64,000 nt of DNA from Elizabethkingia meningoseptica_A (GTDB lineage: Bacteria; Bacteroidota; Bacteroidia; Flavobacteriales; Weeksellaceae), in assembly GCF_045762675.1 (NCBI RefSeq), contig NZ_JBJDLK010000002.1, positions 558,001 through 622,000 of the forward strand, written 5' to 3'. Below are positions 26,076-34,928 of the stretch, piece by piece. Each line of letters begins with the position of its first letter. Within the stretch, counting starts at the first letter, position 1. A program made the translations under genes and the position numbers. The notes under the pieces were generated by a model. It saw only the letters and a list, made by a program, of their open reading frames with translations. It was not told where the DNA came from and searched no databases.

Positions 26076-27494
26076 TTAACACTCCGCTACGTTCACCGCT
26101 ACTGCAAGTCCGCCTTCCGAAGTTTCTTTATACTTGGTATTCATATCCAAAGCTGTTTCCCACATCGATTTTATGACCTGATCCAGGGAAACTCTCGCGT
26201 TATCCGGATTAGATTCCAAAGCAATATTAGAAGCTGTGATGGCTTTAATGGCTCCCATAGAGTTTCTTTCGATACAAGGAATCTGAACCAGCCCGCCGAT
26301 AGGATCGCAAGTCAGTCCCAAATGGTGTTCCATTGCAATTTCTGCTGCCTGCAATACTTGCTTTGGCGACCCACCCATAATTTCTGTCAGTCCGGCTGCT
26401 GCCATTGCCGAAGATACTCCAATTTCTGCCTGACAACCTCCCATTGCAGCGGAAATTGTTGCATTCTTTTTGAACAATGTTCCGATCTCACCTGCAACAA
26501 TCAGGAATCTTGCAATATCATCTTCCGAAGTATGCTCGGTAAAGCACTGTGTATACATTAAGACTGCCGGAATTACACCACTGGCACCATTGGTAGGTGC
26601 TGTAATAATTCTTCCGAAAGAAGCATTTTCTTCATTCACAGCAAGCGCAAAGCAGCTCACCCATTTATTAATCGTACTGAAAGTTTCTTCAGCGTCTACA
26701 ACTAACTGGAACCACTCGTTTATATTCTTGTAAATTTTATCTCCTAAAAGTTTGCGGTTGATTGCGGCTGCGCGGCGTGTTACATTTAGCCCGCCAGGTA
26801 AAATTCCTTCTCGGTTTACTCCTTTATAAATACATTCTTTAATCTGCTGCCAGATGTATAATGCCTGTTTACGGGTTTCCTCTTCTGTTCTCCAGGATTC
26901 TTCGTTCAGCAGAATAAGATCCGAAATCCTGTCGAGGTTTAACTTATCCATATACTTTTTGATATCATCTGCATGGTGACATGGATAAAGGGTACGGACA
27001 CAATTATTTTCTATTGAATTTTCTTCCTGTGTTGCCACAAATCCCCCACCTACAGAGTAATAATCTTTTGATATTTCCTCTCCGTTGTTAAAAACAGCAC
27101 GGAAGATCATTCCGTTAGGATGGAAATCGAGTGATTTTTCCATATTCATAACAAGGTGGTGTCCGTATATAAAAGGAATTTCGTGTTCTCCTCCCAGATT
27201 AATCACTTGTGTTTCTTTAATCTTAGCGACTTTATCATCGATCTTAGAAGTATCAATTAACTTAAAATCCTCACCACTTAGTCCCATCATTCCGGCAATA
27301 TCAGTACCATGCCCTATTCCGGTTTTAGCCAATGATCCGAAAAATTCAACAAAAACTTCTTTTACCTCTGCTATTTTATAGTCACGCCTGATATTATCCA
27401 GGAACATTTCCGCAGCATTCCACGGCCCCATAGTATGAGAACTGGAAGGACCTATACCTACTTTTATTATTTCAAAAACACTAATCGATTGCAT
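26076..27494 (-). CDS. sdaA: L-serine ammonia-lyase (iron-sulfur)
   Basis: Deaminates L-serine to pyruvate and ammonia. The 472-residue single-chain enzyme has the N-terminal beta-domain motif KVGIGPSSSHTMGPW and the C-terminal alpha domain with TAPTNGASGVIPAVL, AAMGGCQAEIGVSSAMAA and GLTCDPIGGLVQIPCIERN, which supply cysteines of the 4Fe-4S cluster. Length is typical. A -7 box lies 15 bases upstream at 27509. blaB follows immediately. Confidence 0.95.
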   Translation of the reverse strand: MQSISVFEIIKVGIGPSSSHTMGPWNAAEMFLDNIRRDYKIAEVKEVFVEFFGSLAKTGIGHGTDIAGMMGLSGEDFKLIDTSKIDDKVAKIKETQVINLGGEHEIPFIYGHHLVMNMEKSLDFHPNGMIFRAVFNNGEEISKDYYSVGGGFVATQEENSIENNCVRTLYPCHHADDIKKYMDKLNLDRISDLILLNEESWRTEEETRKQALYIWQQIKECIYKGVNREGILPGGLNVTRRAAAINRKLLGDKIYKNINEWFQLVVDAEETFSTINKWVSCFALAVNEENASFGRIITAPTNGASGVIPAVLMYTQCFTEHTSEDDIARFLIVAGEIGTLFKKNATISAAMGGCQAEIGVSSAMAAAGLTEIMGGSPKQVLQAAEIAMEHHLGLTCDPIGGLVQIPCIERNSMGAIKAITASNIALESNPDNARVSLDQVIKSMWETALDMNTKYKETSEGGLAVAVNVAEC

Positions 27495-27508
27495 AATCTG
27501 AATTTATA

Positions 27509-27516
27509 CAAATTTA
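27509..27516 (-). promoter_or_regulatory. -7 box before sdaA (and possibly blaB)
   Basis: TAAATTTG on the minus strand matches TAnnTTTG, 15 bases before the sdaA ATG. Confidence 0.5.
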
Positions 27517-27616
27517 GTATTTTATCCAGACGTAATCAATGGAAATTATGAGTTGTGAGCAAAGAATAATTAGGACTAATTATCCAATCATTAAACTAGC
27601 AAATCAGCATTAACAA

Positions 27617-28279
27617 TCAACTGTAAATTTTCTGTAAAATTTCTGATACTTCCCGTGCCCTGGTTACCGGAAAAAGATGTGATGCTCCTTTTATGGTGTA
27701 ATCCGGTCTGGAATTTTCAATAGGAAATACAATATCGCGGTCTGCCAGAATCTGGATAACCTCTTTCTGTTCTTCTCCCTTCCAGTTAAGAATTTGCTGA
27801 ATACTCCACTTCAGATAATAAGGCTGTCTTTCTGTAAAATACTCATATAATTTTTCTATCCGCTTATCCTGTGCCTTTCTGAAGAAAGCATAAGAGATGG
27901 CTTTTTTATTGGAGAAGAAGCTCATTGGTACTATTTTGTACAAACGCAGCAGCCTGTTCCAGTTAAAAAATCTGGATTTTTCTTTATAAGATTTGATGCT
28001 CCCCAATATGGCGATTTTCTTTGCAGGTTTTAGCTTATGAATTTCCTGTACCAACACACCGCCAAAAGAATAACCCAATAAATAAAATTCTTCTGAGTCA
28101 TCAATTTTTTCAGCCATTCTGGAAATATAATGATCAAAGTTTTCATTTCTTTCAGGCATCAGCCAGTCAATGAAAACAGGGTCGATGTTTTCATTAAATG
28201 TTATTTTATCAAATACCCGGGCATTAGCGCCCAGTCCACTGATGATATAAAGTTTTATTTTAGAATCCTGAACCTGCAT
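27617..28279 (-). CDS. Alpha/beta-hydrolase fold protein
   Basis: A 220-residue cytoplasmic hydrolase. The nucleophile elbow is GYSFGG (serine near residue 70), the acid is likely the aspartate of ILADRDIVFP, and the catalytic histidine is in KGASHLFPV near the C-terminus. The oxyanion region is IISGLGANARVF. Substrate is unknown; small esterases of this type are common in flavobacteria. No operon partner is evident. Confidence 0.8.
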   Translation of the reverse strand: MQVQDSKIKLYIISGLGANARVFDKITFNENIDPVFIDWLMPERNENFDHYISRMAEKIDDSEEFYLLGYSFGGVLVQEIHKLKPAKKIAILGSIKSYKEKSRFFNWNRLLRLYKIVPMSFFSNKKAISYAFFRKAQDKRIEKLYEYFTERQPYYLKWSIQQILNWKGEEQKEVIQILADRDIVFPIENSRPDYTIKGASHLFPVTRAREVSEILQKIYS

Positions 28280-28351
28280 GAGAACAAAAATATAATAAAA
28301 AGAAGTTTCTTCTTTATCCCGGCTTTAAATTAAATAAACATTAATTTTAGG

Positions 28352-29392
28352 TTATTCCTCCACTCCGCTTTCCAGAATGCTAAATGTTTTTTGCACACTG
28401 TCAATTTCAGCCATAACACCATAAGGAATTGTAAATGTGGGACAGGTATGTCCGAAATCCATCTCTGTGACAATCGTCAGCTGATCATTTCCTTCTTCTT
28501 CTCTTATCACCTGTAATAAGATTTCGTTATACTCCTTTACATATTTATTGTGATAAGGTCTTCCTACAATTAAACCATTAATTTTATTAAAAATCCCTTG
28601 TGCAGCATATTTTCTTAATGCCCAACGAAAATGAACTGGTGTCATCATTTCCTCTGATGTTTCCAGAAACAGAATTTTTCCAGCCCAATCTTTGTCATTA
28701 AACCAAAAATCTGTTCCTTTCAGAAATTCCAGAACTTCCATACATCCGCCGATCAACTGCCCCTGTACTTTTTCGGAGCCCTGCAAAAAATTCCACTGAT
28801 TGCTTTGGGTTAGCTGTCGTTTTACATTTTGTAGAGAAGGTTCACCCCACTCTAAATATTCTGTTGTCCATCCATCCTGATTAGGCATAACCTGTCCTAC
28901 CGGTTCTGATGAGAAAAATGTCCTTTTAATATCGTTTATCTGGTACTGATGCATTCCGCCATTTTCTGCAAATCCCACCAATACAGATGTGCCGTAAAAA
29001 GAAGTCAGCCCCGCTTTGTAACATGCTAAATGGGTAACTGTAGTATCGGAAAATCCCAGAAATATTTTAGGGTTATTTCGGATCACCGAAATATCGGTAA
29101 AAGGTAAAGTCCTGATACTATCATCACCGCCAATATTGGAAATAATTGCTTTTACGGAAGAATCTGAAAATGCTTCCATTAAATCCTCTGCTCTTGCCTG
29201 CGGATTTTTATAAATATAATCAGCAGGTTTCAATGCATTTCTGGTCTCTATGACCTTCAATCCGAATACTTCCTGAAGCTGCTGCTTTCCGGCTTCATAT
29301 CTGTGCAAAAATGTTCCTGCTCCGCCCCAGGATAGCGAAATTGTAGCAATTGTATCTCCCGGCTTTAATAATTTTGGTTTGGTAAGTATCAT
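28352..29392 (-). CDS. S66-family peptidase (LD-carboxypeptidase / MccF-like)
   Basis: A 346-residue protein with the Ser-Glu-His triad of the S66 family: the nucleophile serine in FLGFSDTT near residue 114, the glutamate in LFLETSEE and the histidine in DFGHTCPTF. It begins LLKPGDTIATISLSWGGAG, as usual. It has no signal peptide, so it acts in the cytoplasm. Members trim murein tetrapeptides during recycling or hydrolyse microcin C-type aminoacyl adenylates; the MccF-like length and features leave both possible. Confidence 0.85.
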   Translation of the reverse strand: MILTKPKLLKPGDTIATISLSWGGAGTFLHRYEAGKQQLQEVFGLKVIETRNALKPADYIYKNPQARAEDLMEAFSDSSVKAIISNIGGDDSIRTLPFTDISVIRNNPKIFLGFSDTTVTHLACYKAGLTSFYGTSVLVGFAENGGMHQYQINDIKRTFFSSEPVGQVMPNQDGWTTEYLEWGEPSLQNVKRQLTQSNQWNFLQGSEKVQGQLIGGCMEVLEFLKGTDFWFNDKDWAGKILFLETSEEMMTPVHFRWALRKYAAQGIFNKINGLIVGRPYHNKYVKEYNEILLQVIREEEGNDQLTIVTEMDFGHTCPTFTIPYGVMAEIDSVQKTFSILESGVEE

Positions 29393-29410
29393 ACGAACAA
29401 AAATATAATA

Positions 29411-29436
29411 AAAAACGGGAAGCTCACGCCTCCCGC
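29411..29436 (-). terminator. Terminator after the first yceI-like gene
   Basis: On the minus strand CGGGA-GGC-gtga-GCT-TCCCG is followed by TTTTTTATTAT. It lies 24 bases beyond the stop codon. Confidence 0.8.
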
Positions 29437-29459
29437 CTTATTTAAAATACTAACTATAT

Positions 29460-30026
29460 TTATTTCGCAGTTACTTTTACCAACATGTCGATATCGTCTT
29501 TAATCACAACATCTTTCATACCCGCTTTATAATTCACTCCGAATTTTTGTCTGTCGAAAGAGAATTTGTTTGATTCAATGCTTACTTGTCCGTTAGCATT
29601 GTTAATCTTTGCAGGGAAAGAAATTGCACCGGTTTTACCTTTTAAAGTAAGGTTACCGTTTACGATATAATTATATGTTTTATCGTTATTCTTTTTTACA
29701 GAAGTAATAACAAAAGTTCCTGTAGGGAATTTTTCAACTTCAAAGAAGTCACCGTTTTTAAGATGTCCGTTTAGTTTTTGTTGATCCTCTCCGCTAACAT
29801 CAGTAGCATTAATACTGTTCATATCTAATACGAAAGTTCCTCCTGCAACCTGATTGTTTTTCAAAACAATATTACCACCTTTTAACGCGATTTTACCGTA
29901 GTGAGAAGAAGATTCAGACTTCATCACTTTATAGCCCCACCATTGAATATCTGAAGTTACTACTTTCTTGGTTTGTCCAAATGCCAAACCAGCTGTCATT
30001 AATAAAAGAATTCCAAACTTTTTCAT
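29460..30026 (-). CDS. YceI-like periplasmic protein (polyisoprenoid-binding lipocalin fold)
   Basis: A 188-residue exported protein from MKKFGILLLMTAGLAFGQ. It shows the YceI pattern: SDIQWWGYKV near the start, GGTFVLDMNSINATDV, HLKNGDFFEVEKFPTGTFVITSV and FDRQKFGVNY. The family binds long-chain polyprenoids in the periplasm. The frame also opens at 30047, but the -7 box at 30045 overlaps that codon, so the ATG at 30026 is the better start. Confidence 0.9.
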   Translation of the reverse strand: MKKFGILLLMTAGLAFGQTKKVVTSDIQWWGYKVMKSESSSHYGKIALKGGNIVLKNNQVAGGTFVLDMNSINATDVSGEDQQKLNGHLKNGDFFEVEKFPTGTFVITSVKKNNDKTYNYIVNGNLTLKGKTGAISFPAKINNANGQVSIESNKFSFDRQKFGVNYKAGMKDVVIKDDIDMLVKVTAK

Positions 30027-30044
30027 GTATAAATTTATTTGCTG

Positions 30045-30052
30045 CAAAAGTA
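30045..30052 (-). promoter_or_regulatory. -7 box before the YceI-like gene at 29460
   Basis: TACTTTTG on the minus strand matches TAnnTTTG and excludes the upstream ATG at 30047 as the translation start. Confidence 0.6.
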
Positions 30053-30119
30053 TACCTTTTTAATAGATGTTTGCCTTATCATATGATAAGTTTTACATTC
30101 ACCTGAAAAAAATCATCTT

Positions 30120-31166
30120 TTATTTCCCAAAAGCCCCGTAATAAGCAGCTCCCATTAAAGCTGTCTTACTGTTAAGAATCAGGTAAATAGGAATATCTTT
30201 TAGCAAATGTTCCATTTTATCGCTCACGATAAAGTTTTGATGGAATTTATCCCTGTTCAGCAGGTTATAAATCTTTGGCGGAATTCCCCCTCCCAGTAAC
30301 AGACCTCCTGTTGCTTTTAATTTCAATACCAGATTGGTGGCTTCACGAGCCATAAACTCAACAAACATTTCCATTGCTAAAGAGCAGGTTGGATCCAATT
30401 CACGCATTGCGGTGTGGCTGATAATTGCCGACGGGTCTCCTTCTTCTTCAAATTTCTGAGTTAACCAAGCCGGTTCAGGATGTTTTTTTACATCACGTAA
30501 AAATCTGTAAATATTAAATATCCCCGGACCTGAAATTACGGTTTCCCAGCTTACAATTCCGTATATAGAATTAAGATATTCGTAGAATTCAACTTCTGTT
30601 TTATTTCTCGGAGAAAATTCAGAATGCCCGCCTTCTGTTGCAAAAGGTCTTAGCGCTTCCCCATCCCAGAATAAACCAGCTTCTCCAAGCCCTGTTCCCG
30701 GTGCAAGAATGGCTACATTCCCGTGCATATTAGGGTTACCTTTATGGATTGTTGCCAGATAGCCGTCGTTTACCTCCGCAAGTCCGTAAGCGGTAGCCTC
30801 AAGGTCATTGATCAGTTCTACACGGCTAACACGAAGTTCGTTTTTCAGAAGTGTTACATCCAGGGACCATGGAAGGTTGGTAGTAATACATTTCCCATCT
30901 ATCACAGGACCGGCAACACCAATAGAAATAGCATCCGGAAGTTCCAGATTATAATTCTTGATAAAATCTTTAATGATATCGCTGAATGAGTTGTAATCTT
31001 TTGAAGGATAGGTGGCCTCATCCTTCAGTATCATTTTCTGGTCCTCTGAAACAAACCAGCCTAAATTTGTTTTGGTACCGCCTATATCTGCTGCGATAAC
31101 AGAAATACCGTTATTTCCAGCAGCCTTTAAACCTGGCAGGTATAATGGAAATCTCATTAACTCCAT
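30120..31166 (-). CDS. glk: Glucokinase
   Basis: Phosphorylates glucose to glucose 6-phosphate. The 348-residue protein has the ATP-phosphate loop IAADIGGTKTNLGWF, the LINDLEATAYGL segment, LAPGTGLGEAGL, the sugar-contact EGGHSEFSPR and the adenosine motif LLGGGIPPKI. It belongs to the bacterial Glk (not ROK) branch. Length is normal. It reads in the same direction as the YceI gene but is separated from it by its promoter. Confidence 0.92.
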   Translation of the reverse strand: MELMRFPLYLPGLKAAGNNGISVIAADIGGTKTNLGWFVSEDQKMILKDEATYPSKDYNSFSDIIKDFIKNYNLELPDAISIGVAGPVIDGKCITTNLPWSLDVTLLKNELRVSRVELINDLEATAYGLAEVNDGYLATIHKGNPNMHGNVAILAPGTGLGEAGLFWDGEALRPFATEGGHSEFSPRNKTEVEFYEYLNSIYGIVSWETVISGPGIFNIYRFLRDVKKHPEPAWLTQKFEEEGDPSAIISHTAMRELDPTCSLAMEMFVEFMAREATNLVLKLKATGGLLLGGGIPPKIYNLLNRDKFHQNFIVSDKMEHLLKDIPIYLILNSKTALMGAAYYGAFGK

Positions 31167-31224
31167 ATGAACATTTATTTCTTCAAAAATAGAAAAAAGA
31201 ACTTAACATTTTGTTCATCTCAAA

Positions 31225-31253
31225 CAAAAAAGCTCTTCTTTTTCAAGAAGAGC
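31225..31253 (-). terminator. Terminator after the outer-membrane barrel gene
   Basis: GCTCTTCTT-gaaa-AAGAAGAGC followed by TTTTTTG on the minus strand lies just after the stop at 31276. Confidence 0.88.
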
Positions 31254-31275
31254 CCTTATTTTCAGTATCAAAAAA

Positions 31276-31857
31276 CTATTTGCCTAATGGAATATTGTAA
31301 GCTACACCAGCTCCGATAGTCCCGGCATTGAATTTTACATCTCCAATTTGTCCTCTGTCACCAGTGAATACTTTAGTGTAGTGAACAAAGAAGTTCCAGT
31401 TTTGGTTGTGGTAACCAATCTCTGGTTTCAGGTAGAAACCACCGTTAGGCATATCAGCATTGTAAGCAGAGCCGTCTTTTGCAACCTTATCTTTACCTAC
31501 AATAAATCCATAACCTAAGTCAGCACCACCATAGAAACCTGTTTTTGCAGGGTAATATCTGAATAATGCAGCTACCGGAACTACACCGAAGTCGTTATAT
31601 TTAACTTCACCTCCGGCAATTGTTTTATCTTTTCCGAAGAAATGGTTATATCCTGAAGCAATACCTAATCCGAATCCCGGAGTTACAAGGTATTGGTATG
31701 ATACATCAACCCCAACATTAGCAGAAGTATTACCACCGGTAGAAGCACCACCGTTAACACCAACTTTAAGCATATTTGTCATATCAGTACTCTGTGCACT
31801 TACTAATCCAGCTGCAAAAATACCAGCTACTAAAGCTGCTTGCTTGATCATTTTCAT
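31276..31857 (-). CDS. Outer-membrane beta-barrel protein
   Basis: A 193-residue secreted protein with a signal peptide (MKMIKQAALVAGIFAAGLVSAQ) and glycine-rich amphipathic strands such as FGLGIASGYNHFFG and GFYGGADLGYGFIVGKD. It ends in a typical beta-signal strand, GVAYNIPLGK. It is a small Bacteroidetes porin-like barrel of unknown ligand, and a single-gene unit with its own terminator. Confidence 0.78.
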   Translation of the reverse strand: MKMIKQAALVAGIFAAGLVSAQSTDMTNMLKVGVNGGASTGGNTSANVGVDVSYQYLVTPGFGLGIASGYNHFFGKDKTIAGGEVKYNDFGVVPVAALFRYYPAKTGFYGGADLGYGFIVGKDKVAKDGSAYNADMPNGGFYLKPEIGYHNQNWNFFVHYTKVFTGDRGQIGDVKFNAGTIGAGVAYNIPLGK

Positions 31858-32068
31858 AATTTTAAATTTAAATTTTACAATAAGGTAACTGTAAAAAGTG
31901 TGCCAAAATTAACAAAACCTTAACAAACTGTTTATTCATCAATAATCAGCTCAATATACTTTTACACAAAAAACTTCAATTTTATATTATTTTTATAACT
32001 ACTTAAAGCAATTTAAGCTTTAACATTAACGTTAAATATTAATCAATATAAAAAATAAATAAAGCAAT

Positions 32069-33433
32069 ATGCTCACAAATTTTGTAAAGAATAAGCATCT
32101 GCTATGGAGAGCAGGCTTTGGTCCGAAAAGTGACGAGCTAAATTTGCTGAATTATGACACAGGACAGTTATGGAAGAGGATTCTGTCAGATTCTGACGGC
32201 AGTAATATGGCGAAAATCAAGGTAGTAGACGAAACAAATTTACTGATAGACAGTATAATTAAGAATGCCCCTGAGGCCCGGAAAATGAGAAATCAGCAGC
32301 TCAATCAGCAAACCAACCAGATCGCACTGGATTGGATAGACAAAATGGCATATTCTCCACAACAGCTACGGGAGAAAATGGCATTTTTCTGGATGGGACA
32401 TTTTGCTTCCCGTGTCCAGAACAGCAACTTTAACCAGGATCTCCTGAATGTTGTACGGGAAAAAGCACTGGGAAATTTCGGAGATTTGCTTACTGCGGTA
32501 AGCCAGTCTGCTTCAATGCTGAGTTTTCTGAACAATCAGCAAAATAAAAAGGGACATCCTAATGAAAATTTTGCCCGCGAAGTAATGGAACTTTTTACAA
32601 TGGGAAGGGGTAACTATACCGAAAAAGACGTTAAAGAAGCCGCCCGGGCGTTCACCGGCTGGGGTTATGATAAATCAGGAATCTTTCAGGAAAGACCAAA
32701 GATTCATGATGATGATGAAAAAATATTTCTGGGACAAAAAGGAAATTTTAACGGAAATGATATTCTGAATATTATACTACAACAAAAAGCAACCGCTAAA
32801 TTTATTGCAACAAAGGTATACCGCTTCTTTGTAAACGATACGATCAATCCCTCAACTGTCGACAATATGGCATCTGTATTCTATAAAAGCAACTATAATA
32901 TTTCCAAACTATTGGAATACGTTTTTACTTCCAGGTGGTTTTATGATGAGGCCAATATAGGTACAAGGATAAAGTCTCCGATCGAATTATTCATTGGCAT
33001 TCAGAGAACATTACCACTAAACTTCGACAAACCCGAAGTGCTTATTAATTACGGAAATCTTCTCGGGCAGGTTATTTTCCGGCCGCCAAATGTTGCAGGC
33101 TGGCCAAGCGGCACGAATTGGATAGACAGCAGTACACTATTGCTCCGGATGCAGATACCACAGATATGGAGCGGTATTATCCCAATGGTGTATAAACCTA
33201 AAGAAGATGATGATGTAAACATGGGACAGAAACCACGCTTTAATCCTAAAAATGCAAAAGCCAATATAGACTGGGCAAATGCAGAAGCTTTATTAAAAAA
33301 TCAGGATCTCGGAAATCTGCTTCTTCAGAAAAAAGTTGCTTCTTCAGACGCTACCCTGAAAACTTATTCGGGAAAATCTTTTGAATCCGATATCATTAAC
33401 ATTATGTCTGTTCCGGAATATCAACTATGCTAA
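32069..33433 (+). CDS. DUF1800 family protein
   Basis: A 454-residue protein with the DUF1800 hallmarks: HLLWRAGFGP at the start, FFWMGHFASRVQNSN near residue 110, and NENFAREVMELFTMGRGNYTEKDVKEAARAFTGW near 165-200. The C-terminal third has RPPNVAGWPSG. The function is unknown. It is followed 12 bases later by a DUF1501 gene, a pairing seen across Bacteroidetes, Planctomycetes and Proteobacteria. No signal peptide is obvious, so it may leave the cell with its partner. Confidence 0.88.
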   Translation: MLTNFVKNKHLLWRAGFGPKSDELNLLNYDTGQLWKRILSDSDGSNMAKIKVVDETNLLIDSIIKNAPEARKMRNQQLNQQTNQIALDWIDKMAYSPQQLREKMAFFWMGHFASRVQNSNFNQDLLNVVREKALGNFGDLLTAVSQSASMLSFLNNQQNKKGHPNENFAREVMELFTMGRGNYTEKDVKEAARAFTGWGYDKSGIFQERPKIHDDDEKIFLGQKGNFNGNDILNIILQQKATAKFIATKVYRFFVNDTINPSTVDNMASVFYKSNYNISKLLEYVFTSRWFYDEANIGTRIKSPIELFIGIQRTLPLNFDKPEVLINYGNLLGQVIFRPPNVAGWPSGTNWIDSSTLLLRMQIPQIWSGIIPMVYKPKEDDDVNMGQKPRFNPKNAKANIDWANAEALLKNQDLGNLLLQKKVASSDATLKTYSGKSFESDIINIMSVPEYQLC

Positions 33434-33445
33434 AAAATCAGAATT

Positions 33446-34639
33446 ATGCTTATTAACAGAAGAAATTTTATTAAAATAGGCTCATTGGCCAGTGCATCTC
33501 TTATGATGCCTAAGTTTCTGAAAGCAATGGAACTCCCACAGGCGCTTCCTGCACAAAATAAAATACTGGTAGTGTTACAACTTAGCGGCGGTAACGACGG
33601 GTTGAACACTATTATTCCGGTAAGAAATGATCTTTATTATAAAAACAGAAATGGTATTTCTATTCGTAAAGAGGATGCATTAAGTTTAACCGATGAGGCT
33701 TCCATTCATCCGTCACTTAGTTTTTTTAAAGAATTATACGACAACGGAGAACTGGGAGTACTGAACAATGTAGGATATCCCGATCCCGACAAATCACATT
33801 TCAGGAGTATGGACATCTGGCAGTCAGCCAGCGGATCAAAAGAATTCTGGGATACCGGCTGGCTAGGACGCTATCTTGATGAAGCCTGTCATACCTGCAG
33901 CCATCCGACACAAGCTCTTGAAATCGATGACATGCTTAGTCTGGCATTAAAAGGTAAGCAGAATAAAGCTATTGCCGTTACCGATCCGAAGAGATTATTT
34001 AATTCCAGTAACGAGGCATTTTATAAGAGTTTAAACACGGCACACTCGCATGATGAACAGGTTGTAGATTATCTTTATCAAACCCTTGGCAATACCATCA
34101 GCAATGCTTCTTATATCCTTGAAAAAAGCAAGGTAAAACCTGCAGGAGGTACCTATCCGAATACCGGATTGGGAAAAGATTTTAAAACCATCGCCTCACT
34201 TATTAATTCGGATATCAATACACAGGTGTATTATTTATCTGTCGGGAGTTTCGATACACATGTCAATCAGCTTCAGACACAAAATAATCTATTTACCCAG
34301 ATTAACGATGCCGTAAAAGCTTTTACAGGTGATCTTAAAGCCAATGGTAGGTTTCAGGATGTCATGCTCATTACCTTCTCAGAATTCGGCAGACGTGTCG
34401 CACAAAATGCCAGCGGAGGAACGGATCACGGCACCGCAAACCAGATGTTCTTTATTAGTGGCGGTTTAAAGAAAAAAGGATTATTAAATCCTCTTTCCGA
34501 TCTCAATCATCTAAATGACGGTGATCTTATTTATACTGAAGATTTCAGGAATGTATATGCCACAATTCTGAAAAAATGGCTGAATGCTGATGATCAGAAA
34601 ATACTGACCCGCCAGAATACTTTTTACGATTTTATTTGA
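33446..34639 (+). CDS. DUF1501 family protein with twin-arginine-like signal
   Basis: A 397-residue protein starting MLINRRNFIKIGSLASASLMM, a twin-arginine-type signal. DUF1501 is a sulfatase-like (alkaline phosphatase superfamily) domain, seen here as VLQLSGGNDGLNTIIP, DKSHFRSMDIWQS, LITFSEFGRRVAQN and GGTDHGTANQMFFI. It is the second gene of the DUF1800-DUF1501 pair and is probably exported folded with cofactors. The substrate is unknown. Confidence 0.88.
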   Translation: MLINRRNFIKIGSLASASLMMPKFLKAMELPQALPAQNKILVVLQLSGGNDGLNTIIPVRNDLYYKNRNGISIRKEDALSLTDEASIHPSLSFFKELYDNGELGVLNNVGYPDPDKSHFRSMDIWQSASGSKEFWDTGWLGRYLDEACHTCSHPTQALEIDDMLSLALKGKQNKAIAVTDPKRLFNSSNEAFYKSLNTAHSHDEQVVDYLYQTLGNTISNASYILEKSKVKPAGGTYPNTGLGKDFKTIASLINSDINTQVYYLSVGSFDTHVNQLQTQNNLFTQINDAVKAFTGDLKANGRFQDVMLITFSEFGRRVAQNASGGTDHGTANQMFFISGGLKKKGLLNPLSDLNHLNDGDLIYTEDFRNVYATILKKWLNADDQKILTRQNTFYDFI

Positions 34640-34661
34640 ATAGAAACATTGCTTAAAATGC

Positions 34662-34703
34662 AACCCCGTCGGAATATAAAATGTTTTATATTCCGACGGG
34701 GTT
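34662..34703. terminator. Perfect 20-bp inverted repeat after the DUF1501 gene
   Basis: Arms at 34662-34681 and 34684-34703 (starting AACCCCGTCGG) are perfectly complementary around a TG spacer. It lies 22 bases after the DUF1501 stop. There is no T-run after the stem, so it may act as an mRNA 3' end or REP-like hairpin rather than a standard intrinsic terminator. Confidence 0.6.
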
Positions 34704-34736
34704 CATAAACTTTATCGCCGCTTTAACTTCTATTTA

Positions 34737-34862
34737 CTATGAATTCGGCAAAGCTGCAGACTGATCTCTTTTATCTTTGCGCTTTTCCGATATTTTCTTC
34801 ACAACATAATCGATAAGGATTGGAACTAATAAAGTTAAGGCTGCTCTTACTATTCTTTTCAT
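34737..34862 (-). CDS. Small basic membrane-anchored protein (41 residues)
   Basis: The frame encodes a 41-residue protein starting MKRIVRAALTLLVPILIDYV, an amphipathic or membrane helix, followed by the highly charged KKISEKRKDKRDQ. Similar tiny proteins are common in flavobacteria but I cannot name a family. It lies downstream of DUF1501 in the opposite direction and upstream of no obvious partner. Confidence 0.5.
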   Translation of the reverse strand: MKRIVRAALTLLVPILIDYVVKKISEKRKDKRDQSAALPNS

Positions 34863-34928
34863 AATATTTTGGTTTTCAGTTAAAAGTTACAATTTTCACG
34901 CCAAATAAAATACCCTTTCGGAATAGTT

